A DNA stretch of 64,000 bases from positions 1-64,000 of the forward strand of contig DATGUA010000004.1 of assembly GCA_035301545.1 (NCBI GenBank), written 5' to 3'. Source of the DNA: DATGUA01 sp035301545 (GTDB lineage Bacteria > Bacillota > Clostridia > Tissierellales > Tissierellaceae). A program made the translations under genes and the position numbers. Below the pieces are notes generated by a model. It made no database searches. It saw only the letters and a program-made list of their open reading frames with translations, and was not told where the DNA came from. Below, one piece after another: positions 34,850 through 43,119 of the stretch. Each line of letters begins with the position of its first letter. The first letter of the stretch is position 1.

Positions 34850-35451
34850 ATAGAAAAAGCTGATAGCAATTAGCTATCAGCAATGAAGTGATAATAATTT
34901 GAGTAAATTTTACGGCTTTAGGTCCAGCAGGATTTCCCTGATAAAAACTATCTGTCACCATAATAGCGGTTTCCCTTTAATTCTATCACTATTTGTCACC
35001 AAATATAGAGCTGGATTACCACTTAGTCCGCACTTTAATCCTCAAATTATTTCTTAAATTGAACAGTCTAGGAGTTTTCCCCAACAGTCATTCTATCCCT
35101 TAGCCTCTTTTGCAAAGTAGATTTCGATATCAAAATTTAAAATGTTTGGGCCCTTGAATTTTAAATTTTGTACATATCATCCGCCATACTTCACTCAAGG
35201 CAGGCTACTCTGCCCCTTTATAATGCAGGTTTATCATGATATAGGGTAATTATATATCATGTCTCCACGAGAGTAGGGTCTACGCCTACATGCCATTGTA
35301 GATCGCCCCATCTCTCTTACTTCCTGAAAAAGCCCACGACTGGGCGTCGCAAGCTCCAACAAGAAACTTCATCGATTTTGCCCTTCGACGGATTTTTAGC
35401 CCCGCCTTCTAGGATAGTTGTGCTGACTAGAATACTGCACCACTCTAGGCT
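34850..35451 (-). ncRNA. ole: OLE RNA (ornate, large, extremophilic)
   Basis: A roughly 600-nt non-coding region on the - strand, clearly richer in G and C than its flanks and free of long ORFs. It has many short inverted repeats and GC-rich blocks, such as ggcggggctaaaaatccgtc near the 5' end, ggagcttgcgacgccc, gtaggcgtagaccctac and ggagattac-like segments further on. It sits exactly between ispA and oapA, the known location of OLE RNA in extremophilic and anaerobic Bacillota, and its length matches the roughly 600-nt class. A consensus promoter (35458-35486) and an intrinsic terminator (34859-34881) define its ends. The RNA forms a membrane ribonucleoprotein with OapA and affects resistance to stresses such as cold, alcohol and Mg2+. 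Confidence 0.9.
34859..34881 (-). terminator. Terminator at the 3' end of OLE RNA
   Basis: gctgatagc (34859-34867) and gctatcagc (34873-34881) form a 9-bp stem with a 5-nt loop, followed on the - strand by five T residues. It lies 26 bp before the oapA start. Confidence 0.85.
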
Positions 35452-35457
35452 AATATA

Positions 35458-35486
35458 ATTATAACATATTATTAAAAAATATTCAA
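35458..35486 (-). promoter_or_regulatory. Promoter of OLE RNA
   Basis: On the - strand TTGAAT (35481-35486) and TATAAT (35458-35463) are exactly 17 bp apart, directly after the ispA stop. Transcription would start near 35451. Confidence 0.8.
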
Positions 35487-35494
35487 TTATACTA

Positions 35495-36367
35495 TTATCG
35501 TTTCCTATTTATAAGTATATTAATTAATTCCTGTAAAAATGTTGTATCCTTATTTTTTAGTTTTTTTAACAACTTTTTTGATTTATCAGTATACTTTATC
35601 ATATCTTTTATTGATTCCTTTTCATTAAAATGATTTAGATATGTAAATTTTCCAATTTTAGAATCCTCTTCAGCATCTAAAAGATCGTCTTGAATTTGAT
35701 AAGATATTCCCATATATAGAGCAAATTCACGTAAAATATCTATTTCTTCATCAGATGCTCCTCCTATAATTGCACTAGAAACTATTGATGCTTGAAATAA
35801 AGCTGCTGTTTTAGCTTTATACATAAATAATAATGTTTTTTCATCGATAGATTGGTGGCTACTAAACAAATCAACTACTTGTCCTCCTATCATGCCATGA
35901 AGTCCAGAATATCTACTAATTTCCATTATTGCTCTACTTTTGTTTTTATATTCTTCCAGAGAATGACTATTCTTATACATATCTGTAGATATAATTTCAA
36001 AAGCATAGTTTAGTAGAGCATCACCAGTTAAAATAGCCATTGCTTCTCCAAACACAATATGATTAGTAGGTTTGCCCCGTCTAATTTTATCATTATCCAT
36101 GGAAGGTAAATCATCATGAATCAAGGAATATGTATGTATCATCTCTATAGATGATGCATAAGGAATAATAATATTTAAATTATCATTAAACATTTTAAAG
36201 ACTTCTAATGCTATTATAGGTCTTAGGCGTTTGCCTCCTGTGAATAAACTATATTCCATAGATTCTAATATTTTATCTTGATAGATAGAATTAATATTGA
36301 GATAATTTTTTATGGCTTTATCTATAATTTTACGATTTTCTATTATTTTATTTTCAATAATTGTCAT
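35495..36367 (-). CDS. ispA: Farnesyl/geranyl diphosphate synthase
   Basis: Polyprenyl synthetase of 290 residues that condenses isopentenyl diphosphate with allylic diphosphates. The first Asp-rich motif is LIHDDLPSMDND and the second is QIQDDLLDAEED; GGKRLRP binds substrate near residue 42. It feeds undecaprenyl and quinone synthesis. Its start overlaps the end of xseB by 14 bp. It is the last gene of the nusB-xseA-xseB-ispA run before OLE RNA. Confidence 0.96.
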   Translation of the reverse strand: MTIIENKIIENRKIIDKAIKNYLNINSIYQDKILESMEYSLFTGGKRLRPIIALEVFKMFNDNLNIIIPYASSIEMIHTYSLIHDDLPSMDNDKIRRGKPTNHIVFGEAMAILTGDALLNYAFEIISTDMYKNSHSLEEYKNKSRAIMEISRYSGLHGMIGGQVVDLFSSHQSIDEKTLLFMYKAKTAALFQASIVSSAIIGGASDEEIDILREFALYMGISYQIQDDLLDAEEDSKIGKFTYLNHFNEKESIKDMIKYTDKSKKLLKKLKNKDTTFLQELINILINRKR

Positions 36368-36596
36368 CTTCCTCCTGAATATAATCTACCTCTTTTATAA
36401 GATTATCTTCATCTAGTAATAATTTTATTTCACTTTCAGCTCTTGTTAAAATTTTATTACAATATTTATAAAGTTCTACTCCCTTTTGAAACAATTTCAA
36501 AGATTGGTCTAATGTAGTTTCATCTTTCTCTAATTTAGCCAATATCATTTGTAGCTTGTCTAATGCCTCTTCATAAGATAATTCATCAATTTTCAT
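36354..36596 (-). CDS. xseB: Exodeoxyribonuclease VII small subunit
   Basis: An 80-residue XseB with the family pattern LSYEEALDKLQMILAKLEKDETTLDQSLKLFQKGVELY. It joins several copies to one XseA to form the single-strand exonuclease VII. It overlaps xseA by 11 bp and ispA by 14 bp, giving tight translational coupling. Start ATG 36596. Confidence 0.96.
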   Translation of the reverse strand: MKIDELSYEEALDKLQMILAKLEKDETTLDQSLKLFQKGVELYKYCNKILTRAESEIKLLLDEDNLIKEVDYIQEEDDNY

Positions 36597-37803
36597 GAAA
36601 TTTTTCCTCCTTATTTACATTTTGAACTACAGCATCAATAGAACCATCTTTCATAATAACTTTTAAATTGTCATTAAGAGAGAGTTCTTTAATAGATTTT
36701 ACTAAGCATCCATTTTCATTTAGTAAAATTCCATTTCCATCTTTTAAAGATATAGATGGATCTAATAATTGCAATCTATTTTCTAATCCTAATAATTTTT
36801 TACCTTGATTATTAATTAAATCTTTAAGTTTTTTGTTTATCTCTTGAAATAATATATCTAAATCTTGCTTTTTTTCTCCTATTTTAAATGAAGGGTTATT
36901 ATATTTTAATTCTCTAGATAGTATATCTAATTGTGCTTTGCTTGTTTTAATATTTATATTATTATAATAAATCAATTCATTATATTTGTTGTTTAAATTG
37001 TCGATTAAATCTATAATATTTGGAACAGCTAATTCTGCTGCAGCAGAAGGGGTTGCTGCTCTTAAATCTGACACAAAATCAGTTGTAGTAAAGTCGGTTT
37101 CATGACCTACAGCTGATATAACAGGGGTTTCACAATTAAATATAGATCTAGCTAGATCTTCATCATTAAAAGCAAATAATTCATCTATAGATCCCCCACC
37201 TCTTCCAAATATAATTAAATCAATATCACTTCTATTATCTAAATAGTTTATAGCTTTTATTAAATTTGAAGGTGCATTTATTCCCTGTACTAATGATGGA
37301 TATATTAGTATATCACAGATAGGATATCTTCTATCTATAACTGTTAACATATCTTTAATAGCTGCTCCAGTAGCAGAAGTTACTATCCCTATTTTATTAG
37401 GCATAAATGGTATTTCTTTTTTAAATTTTGTATTAAATAAACCTTCTTTTTCTAGTTTATTTTTTAATATTTCATATTTTCTATAGAGTTCACCGACTCC
37501 TTGACTATCTACTTCACTAACATATAACTGGTACTCACCATTTCTCTCATATATAGAAATATATCCTTTAGCAATTACCTTTTGCCCCTCGATTAAATTC
37601 CCATTAAGTTTTTTAGCATTATTACGAAACATAACACATTTTATTTTACCTGTTTCATCTTTTAAAGAAAAATATAAATGTCCACTATAATGCCGTTTAT
37701 AATTGGAAATTTCACCTTGAACTTCTATATTTGATAGGATCATATCACTAGAAAACAACCTTTTAATGTAGCTATTTACTTCACTAACTTTAAGAGGTTT
37801 CAC
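36586..37803 (-). CDS. xseA: Exodeoxyribonuclease VII large subunit
   Basis: Catalytic subunit of exonuclease VII, 405 residues. An N-terminal OB fold (KVSEVNSYIKRLF to SEVDSQG) leads to the nuclease domain with IVTSATGAAIKDML, IIFGRGGGSIDELFAFNDE, ISAVGHETDFTTTDFVSDLRAATPSAAAEL. A coiled coil follows. I favour GTG 37803, 8 bp after ggagg; an ATG two codons upstream is too close to the site. The folD gene common between nusB and xseA is absent. Confidence 0.95.
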   Translation of the reverse strand: MKPLKVSEVNSYIKRLFSSDMILSNIEVQGEISNYKRHYSGHLYFSLKDETGKIKCVMFRNNAKKLNGNLIEGQKVIAKGYISIYERNGEYQLYVSEVDSQGVGELYRKYEILKNKLEKEGLFNTKFKKEIPFMPNKIGIVTSATGAAIKDMLTVIDRRYPICDILIYPSLVQGINAPSNLIKAINYLDNRSDIDLIIFGRGGGSIDELFAFNDEDLARSIFNCETPVISAVGHETDFTTTDFVSDLRAATPSAAAELAVPNIIDLIDNLNNKYNELIYYNNINIKTSKAQLDILSRELKYNNPSFKIGEKKQDLDILFQEINKKLKDLINNQGKKLLGLENRLQLLDPSISLKDGNGILLNENGCLVKSIKELSLNDNLKVIMKDGSIDAVVQNVNKEEKFHEN

Positions 37804-37840
37804 CCTCATCACCTCCAGATTAGAACGTCTTATTTTACAA

Positions 37841-38245
37841 TTACTTTTTCAAACTATTTACGACCCCACCTAGAACACCATTAATAAATTTAAATGAATC
37901 ATCATTACTAAATTTTTTAACTATTTCGATAGCTTCATTAATAGATACTTCTATAGGGATATCTTGCCTATATAAAATTTCATATATAGCTATTCTTAAA
38001 ACAGCTAAATCTACACTGGCTAATCTATCGATAGACCACCCTTTTAAATTTTGCTCTATATATCTATCAATTATATTTAAATTTTCTTTAATTTTGTATA
38101 TAGAATGATTGATATACTTGGATTCCATCTCATCAAAAGTAAAATTATCAAGAAAGGTATTTAATACTTCTTCTGAAAAGTCATTAATAGTTTCCATTTG
38201 AAATAATAATTGCATTGTTCCTTCTCTTGCTTGTTTTCTTCCCAT
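37841..38245 (-). CDS. nusB: Transcription antitermination protein NusB
   Basis: All-helical RNA-binding protein of 134 residues that joins NusE on boxA during rRNA transcription. It starts MGRKQAREGTMQLLFQ and has DRLASVDLAVLRIAIYEILYRQDIP and INEAIEIVKKFSNDDSFKFINGVLG, all typical. Start ATG 38245 with taggagg. Confidence 0.96.
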   Translation of the reverse strand: MGRKQAREGTMQLLFQMETINDFSEEVLNTFLDNFTFDEMESKYINHSIYKIKENLNIIDRYIEQNLKGWSIDRLASVDLAVLRIAIYEILYRQDIPIEVSINEAIEIVKKFSNDDSFKFINGVLGGVVNSLKK

Positions 38246-38351
38246 TTATATATCCTCCTAAATTATATTGTAGAATCTTAAACTCTTCTATCAGAAGGAA
38301 GAATTTTTATTTAATAATATTATCTCATTAAAAATATTATTAATCAATAAT

Positions 38352-38395
38352 AAACTTAAAATTACCCTCTGTTAACAGAGGGTAATTTTAAGTTT
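38352..38395 (-). terminator. 44-bp perfect palindrome between yqhY and nusB
   Basis: Arms 38352-38373 and 38374-38395 are exact 22-bp inverted copies with no spacer and a core accctctgttaacagagggt. It overlaps the yqhY stop and probably terminates it, though the following T run is weak. Confidence 0.7.
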
Positions 38396-38783
38396 ATTGT
38401 AAATCGTCTTGGTCTTCAGTTTCTTTTTTAGTATTAACACCTTGGACATTTATATTGACCTTTGAAACATTTAATCCTGTCATAGTTTCAATAGAATCCT
38501 TAACATTTCTTTGAACTTTTTTTCCAATTGTGCTTATGTTTGATCCATACTCTACTATAATAAAAATATCTAAGATAGTTTCATCATTCCTAAGTTCAAC
38601 TTTAACACCTTTAGATAAATTTTTCATTCCTAGCATTTCAGTAATACCACCAGTAATACCACCACTCATCCCTGCTACTCCTGATATTTCTGTGGCAGCG
38701 ACCCCAGCTATTATAGCTACTACGTCATCTGATATATTTACATTGCCGTATTCTTTTCCCTCGTTTATAATGTTTTCTGACAT
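38394..38783 (-). CDS. yqhY: Asp23/Gls24-family envelope-stress protein (YqhY)
   Basis: A 129-residue Asp23 (DUF322) protein: YGNVNISDDVVAIIAGVAATEISGV at the start, GVKVELRNDETILDIFIIVEYGSNI in the middle and the closing VNINVQGV. Relatives gather at the membrane or affect fatty acid metabolism; the exact role is unsettled. Its place between spoIIIAH and nusB matches Bacillus yqhY. The ggaggtgt site precedes ATG 38783. Confidence 0.93.
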   Translation of the reverse strand: MSENIINEGKEYGNVNISDDVVAIIAGVAATEISGVAGMSGGITGGITEMLGMKNLSKGVKVELRNDETILDIFIIVEYGSNISTIGKKVQRNVKDSIETMTGLNVSKVNINVQGVNTKKETEDQDDLQ

Positions 38784-38851
38784 TATAACACCTCCATGTC
38801 CCCTATATTCTATAATGATTATATCAAAGTAATATATAATTTACAATAACC

Positions 38852-39592
38852 CTATTGTTTTTTCATAATCTTAATATTATTCATATCATATTTTGTTTCA
38901 GATTTTAAAATATCTAGAATTCTAACTGTATCCTCTTCTTTTAATTCATCTGCAGAAACTATTACTTTTACATCTTCATCAGTTAAAAATACCAATGCAT
39001 CATCAAATCCTTTAGATTTTATTAGACCTTCGATCTGAAGCTCTTTTTCAGATGTTTTTCCTATTTTAATTACTCCTTCTTGTGCTTCAGATATCATTTT
39101 TTCATTTGTTTTGTTGTTATCAATAATTTGATTTAATCTGTCTATTGAATTTGCCCTTAGTTTATCTCTAGAGAGTCTATATTCCACAAAATAATTCCTA
39201 TTTGTTGCTGATGCTTCTTGGCTAATTATATCTTCAGTTTTTTTATTATTAGATTCTAGTATATTATCTACATCTTCATTTTCTTTTTCATCTTCATTTT
39301 CTTTTTTTACTTCATTCTCCTTCTCATCTTTTGTATTGTCCTCATCATTATTTTTTTCTTCGTTTTTTTGATCATCATTTAATTCAATCTCCATTTCTGT
39401 TTCATCATCACCTTGGGCTTCTAATATATTATTTTCACTGAGATATTTTTCTTTTTCCTTAACTTCGTGATCTTGGTATTCTTTAGATGTTTTTTTTATA
39501 GCTTGTTGAGTTAATTGATGATTTATATATCCTGTGAAAACTAATAAAACTACTAATAATCCTATGACAGCTGGCCTCTTAATCTTAAACAT
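38852..39592 (-). CDS. spoIIIAH: Stage III sporulation protein AH
   Basis: Mother-cell membrane protein whose ring domain meets SpoIIQ across the intermembrane space. The 246 residues have one N-terminal helix (9-25), a long, strongly acidic Glu/Asp/Asn/Lys-rich linker (about 55-120) and the YscJ/FliF-like C-terminal domain (NYFVEYRLSRDKLRANSIDRL to the end). The linker is longer and more charged than usual. It is last in the spoIIIA operon, 20 bp after AG. Confidence 0.95.
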   Translation of the reverse strand: MFKIKRPAVIGLLVVLLVFTGYINHQLTQQAIKKTSKEYQDHEVKEKEKYLSENNILEAQGDDETEMEIELNDDQKNEEKNNDEDNTKDEKENEVKKENEDEKENEDVDNILESNNKKTEDIISQEASATNRNYFVEYRLSRDKLRANSIDRLNQIIDNNKTNEKMISEAQEGVIKIGKTSEKELQIEGLIKSKGFDDALVFLTDEDVKVIVSADELKEEDTVRILDILKSETKYDMNNIKIMKKQ

Positions 39593-39612
39593 AGTATCCC
39601 CCTTATTTTTCT

Positions 39613-40194
39613 TTATATATTTGTAAACACTTGAATTTTGTTAGCAGATATTCCTAATACTGTTTTAACAGCTTCATAAATATTTTCTAATATTAAACTG
39701 TCTTCAACTTCCTCTACTACTACAATGACTCCTTTAATATTAGGTTGAATTTCTTTTAATACAACAATATCATCAGAAGAATTTAACAGTTGTGTCTTTT
39801 CATCTTCTCTTTGTATTTTTCTTTCCCCTCCTTCTGAATCTATTTCATCTGTAGTCTCTGTTGATTTTGTATTATCTGTAGCTGGAATTTTCTCGGAGCT
39901 ATCCTCTAATGTAACCATTACATGTACTTTATCCACTCCTTGAAACTTCTCAAGAATTTCTGTTAGTTTGTTTTCTAATAATATTGAATAATCCTCTGTT
40001 TCTACTACATTAGTATATTCACTATCTTTATCATTTATAACCGTAGATTCCTTATCTTCATCCTTAGATGTAAATCCGTTTATTAATATTAACAATAATA
40101 CAGAAAATATTAAAACTAGAAATAAACGATTTATAAACTTCTTGTTGTTAATATTACTAAGATAATGTTGAATTTTTTTTATAATCTCTTCCAT
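39613..40194 (-). CDS. spoIIIAG: Stage III sporulation protein AG
   Basis: Ring-forming component of the SpoIIIA-SpoIIQ channel, 193 residues. One membrane helix (about 23-41) and a domain with LENKLTEILEKFQGVDKVHVMVTLEDS and the late IKGVIVVVEEV. An acidic insert lies between these blocks. It sits between AF and AH. Confidence 0.93.
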   Translation of the reverse strand: MEEIIKKIQHYLSNINNKKFINRLFLVLIFSVLLLILINGFTSKDEDKESTVINDKDSEYTNVVETEDYSILLENKLTEILEKFQGVDKVHVMVTLEDSSEKIPATDNTKSTETTDEIDSEGGERKIQREDEKTQLLNSSDDIVVLKEIQPNIKGVIVVVEEVEDSLILENIYEAVKTVLGISANKIQVFTNI

Positions 40195-40205
40195 GATAAC
40201 CCTCC

Positions 40206-40799
40206 TTATTCTTTTATATAGATATTTATATTTTTTGGATCTACTTCTAATACTTGGCTTAAATGATCTTTTAATTGAGAAAAGTTCTTTTCACTTTCAT
40301 TTTGGTTTTTAAAATCTTTAAAATTGATTGTGTCAACCCCAATATTAATATTATTTTCTTTATTTTCACTAAGTACAATATCTAGAGTCTCAATATATCC
40401 ATAATTTTCTTCAGAATAATCAACTTTAATGTTTATATCATAAACCCTGTAATTATCAGATTCTTGAATGGTTTTAGAGATCTCTTCTGTTATTTTTTCT
40501 TTATATACTTCATCAATCTGCTTTTGTTGTTTATCTAGTATATTATTATTTAGGTTGTCAATATTAGTAGTAGAGACAGTGTCATTTAGATTATTTAACA
40601 CCCCTTTGTCTAGATTAAAATTAACTTTACTTATATTAATAAATGGGTTTATAACTGTAAATATTATTAATAATCCTATTACAAAGTTAATGTGTTTTTT
40701 AATACTGCTTTTTGGCATAATCAAATCAATTAAAGAAATAATAGAAAACAATATTACTAAATCTTTTAACCAAGAGTATATAAAATTACTAATTTTCAT
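40206..40799 (-). CDS. spoIIIAF: Stage III sporulation protein AF
   Basis: Membrane protein of 197 residues: two N-terminal helices (about 9-25 and 35-53) with SWLKDLVILFSIISLIDLIMP and the conserved INPF after helix 2, then a soluble ring-building domain with VDYSEENYGYIETLDIVLSE. It is part of the mother-cell channel. It starts 8 bp after AE. Confidence 0.92.
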   Translation of the reverse strand: MKISNFIYSWLKDLVILFSIISLIDLIMPKSSIKKHINFVIGLLIIFTVINPFINISKVNFNLDKGVLNNLNDTVSTTNIDNLNNNILDKQQKQIDEVYKEKITEEISKTIQESDNYRVYDINIKVDYSEENYGYIETLDIVLSENKENNINIGVDTINFKDFKNQNESEKNFSQLKDHLSQVLEVDPKNINIYIKE

Positions 40800-40807
40800 A
40801 ATAACAC

Positions 40808-41986
40808 CTACCTCAACATTAAAAGGTTATTACTTGTATCAACAACTACTGTTATCGTTATAAAAAACATAATTCCAATTGCAACCATGCTAATGAGGAT
40901 TAATAATAAGGTTTTAGAAGTATTTCCAAAAAATTCAACTATATTTTTTGATGCAATAGGTTCAATTATTGCTGCTGTTATAGAATATATAAGTAATAAT
41001 ACAGTAATCTTGATTAATGGAATAAGTATAATCATTACTAATATTATTAATCCAACTATTCCAATTCCATTCTTAAGTATGGCAGATGATCCAATAACAG
41101 CATCTATAGAATCAGATAAAAATCCTCCTACTATAGGTAAGAAACTATCAATAGCAAATTTTGCAGTTCGAATAGTTAATCCATCCATTTTTGTTGATAA
41201 GCCATATATTGTTAATATTCCTATAAAAATTGTAAATACTGCTGAAATAATAAATATTATTATTTTACGACCTAATTCAGATAATTTGCTTAATTCAGTC
41301 CTGTTAGATAAATTAGATAATATATTTAAGATAAAAGAAAAATAAATTAACGGAAATATTATATTTTTAATAATTGTTCCCATAATATTAACGCTTCCTA
41401 GTATTATTGGATGAAATATCATTCGACTACTAGGTCCACCTGTTAAAACCATCAAAGTTAACAATATTGGTAATAAGATCTGCATAAAATTAATCATTCT
41501 ATTTACCGATAATTGGGTTGTTTTCATTATCTGAGAAAAATTTGTGATTATTAATATTGCGATAGTCATATATGCAAAATAATTAGCAAACTGACTAATA
41601 GATGATTCTTCAAAGCTATTTTGTAAATTGGTTAAAATAGCTGACATTATAGTTATAATTAAAACTTTGGATAACAGTGTTAAAGATATAGATAGCTCAT
41701 TTATAAATATTTTTTTTATACTTTTCATTACATTTTTATTTTCTAGTATTTGTTCACCCCTTAATAGCTTTAAAACAATATCCTTTACATCCTTTCCTAA
41801 ATATATTTCATTTTCTGCCATTAATTCTTGTAAAAGTCTATCTATTTCTTCACTATTATTTAGATCTAGTTGTTTATTAATTATTGATTCTATGATTTGT
41901 TCCTCAGCATAAATTGAAGGACTAAATACAAGTATGAAAACCCCTATACATAATAAAATTAATAATACTTTTTTCATTTTACTCAT
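40808..41986 (-). CDS. spoIIIAE: Stage III sporulation protein AE
   Basis: Polytopic membrane protein of 392 residues with a signal peptide (1-27), a short extracytoplasmic region and about seven to eight membrane helices. Conserved pieces include LPIVGGFLSDSIDAVIGSSAILKNGIG and IEPIASKNIVEFFGNTSKTLLLI. It is a core membrane part of the SpoIIIA complex. Start ATG 41986. Confidence 0.95.
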   Translation of the reverse strand: MSKMKKVLLILLCIGVFILVFSPSIYAEEQIIESIINKQLDLNNSEEIDRLLQELMAENEIYLGKDVKDIVLKLLRGEQILENKNVMKSIKKIFINELSISLTLLSKVLIITIMSAILTNLQNSFEESSISQFANYFAYMTIAILIITNFSQIMKTTQLSVNRMINFMQILLPILLTLMVLTGGPSSRMIFHPIILGSVNIMGTIIKNIIFPLIYFSFILNILSNLSNRTELSKLSELGRKIIIFIISAVFTIFIGILTIYGLSTKMDGLTIRTAKFAIDSFLPIVGGFLSDSIDAVIGSSAILKNGIGIVGLIILVMIILIPLIKITVLLLIYSITAAIIEPIASKNIVEFFGNTSKTLLLILISMVAIGIMFFITITVVVDTSNNLLMLR

Positions 41987-41988
41987 CC

Positions 41989-42375
41989 TTATGGTAAGAT
42001 TTGTGTAATTAGATCTACTAAAGCTAGGAGTATAGGCATAGCTAGTATCATAATTATTATTTTACCTGCTAATTCTATTTTCATTGCTATAGAATTTTCT
42101 CCGGCATCTCTGCATATTTGTGAGCTAAATTCTACTATATATGCAGTTCCTATTATTTTTAAAATGACAGTAAAGAAAGTTATTTCTATATTAGCTTTAA
42201 TTGTTAAATCTCTTAACACATCTATAACATATACTAGATGTTTCAATATTATGGAAAATATTATTACTCCTGTAATTATAGAAATGTATATAGTAAATTC
42301 TGGTCTAGAATTTTTTAATAGGATAATCAGAGTTGTAGCTATTATTCCTAAGCTTGCAATTTGGAATATTTCCAT
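41989..42375 (-). CDS. spoIIIAD: Stage III sporulation protein AD
   Basis: Membrane protein of about 128 residues with four hydrophobic helices, including the family pieces ILKIIGTAYIVEFSSQICRDAGENSIAMKIELAGKI. I chose ATG 42375 behind gaggtg; a GTG three codons earlier is too close to that site. The start lies 10 bp after the AC stop. Confidence 0.93.
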   Translation of the reverse strand: MEIFQIASLGIIATTLIILLKNSRPEFTIYISIITGVIIFSIILKHLVYVIDVLRDLTIKANIEITFFTVILKIIGTAYIVEFSSQICRDAGENSIAMKIELAGKIIIMILAMPILLALVDLITQILP

Positions 42376-42385
42376 TTCTTTCACC

Positions 42386-42583
42386 TCAATATAATTTAAA
42401 TAAGGTCCTTATATTATCAAATAATTGACTTACCAGATTTATTACTACCCCCAATACTATAATTACTCCTACCAAAGTTATTAAATAAGCATATTCTTCT
42501 TTGCCTGATTTATCTAAAACTATGTTAAGTATGGCTGTCACCATTCCTATTCCTGCAATTTTAAATATTAAATCAACTTCCAT
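42386..42583 (-). CDS. spoIIIAC: Stage III sporulation protein AC
   Basis: Small membrane protein of 65 residues with two helices (about 5-22 and 30-52) and the conserved GIGMVTAILNIVLDKSGKEEYAYLI. I prefer ATG 42583, 8 bp after aggaga, over ATG 42589, which almost touches the site. Part of the spoIIIA operon. Confidence 0.93.
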   Translation of the reverse strand: MEVDLIFKIAGIGMVTAILNIVLDKSGKEEYAYLITLVGVIIVLGVVINLVSQLFDNIRTLFKLY

Positions 42584-42594
42584 ATACATCTCTC

Positions 42595-43119
42595 CTATAC
42601 CAATATAATGATAATACCTACTCCCATAACCACACCTAAGGAACGATAGAGTTTTTCATTTTTTTCTTTTTCTAAATTAGCTTGTACTGCTAATTCGTTG
42701 ATTTGTTCCTTGATAAAATTGAAATTCTTTTCTTGGTCTAATCTATTAGTTTTGCCTAATATTTTTCCTAAAAACAATATAGTTTCTATATCTTCTTGTT
42801 CGAAAGAATAATTATTTTTTAACTGTATTTCTAAAGATAAAAAACTGTCATAAATATCTCCTCTTTTTTCATTTAAGAGGTCTTGATTTATATCATAGAA
42901 TATTTGTGCAATATCACCTTTACCCTTCGAATACACGTTATTTAAAGCTTCTGGCAAAGGAGTATTCCCTGCTAAAATTTCAGTTTCTAATATTCTTATA
43001 CAGTATTCTAGATCCATAATATTTTTAGCTCTTTTGCTAAATGTATTAGCATATAGAAACCCTATAACAGACGAACTTAATAGTATAATTGTATAAAATA
43101 TAATTGTTAATATACTCAT
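42595..43119 (-). CDS. spoIIIAB: Stage III sporulation protein AB
   Basis: A 174-residue protein with an N-terminal helix (4-24), a helical GspF-like domain (LEYCIRILETEILAGNTPLPEAL, FLGKILGKTNRLDQEKNF) and a C-terminal helix (about 158-174, GVVMGVGIIIILV). It resembles type II secretion platform proteins. It abuts AA without a gap. Confidence 0.94.
   Translation of the reverse strand: MSILTIIFYTIILLSSSVIGFLYANTFSKRAKNIMDLEYCIRILETEILAGNTPLPEALNNVYSKGKGDIAQIFYDINQDLLNEKRGDIYDSFLSLEIQLKNNYSFEQEDIETILFLGKILGKTNRLDQEKNFNFIKEQINELAVQANLEKEKNEKLYRSLGVVMGVGIIIILV

Noticed and set aside
34850..35451. RNase P RNA, tmRNA or group II intron as explanation for the structured region
   Set aside because: I see none of the conserved RNase P core (GAGGAAAGUC-like) or tmRNA tag sequences, and no intron protein; the ispA-oapA setting points to OLE RNA.
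40468..41912. Long + strand open frames opposite spoIIIAE and spoIIIAF
   Set aside because: They mirror hydrophobic codons of membrane protein genes and have no start signals or family motifs.
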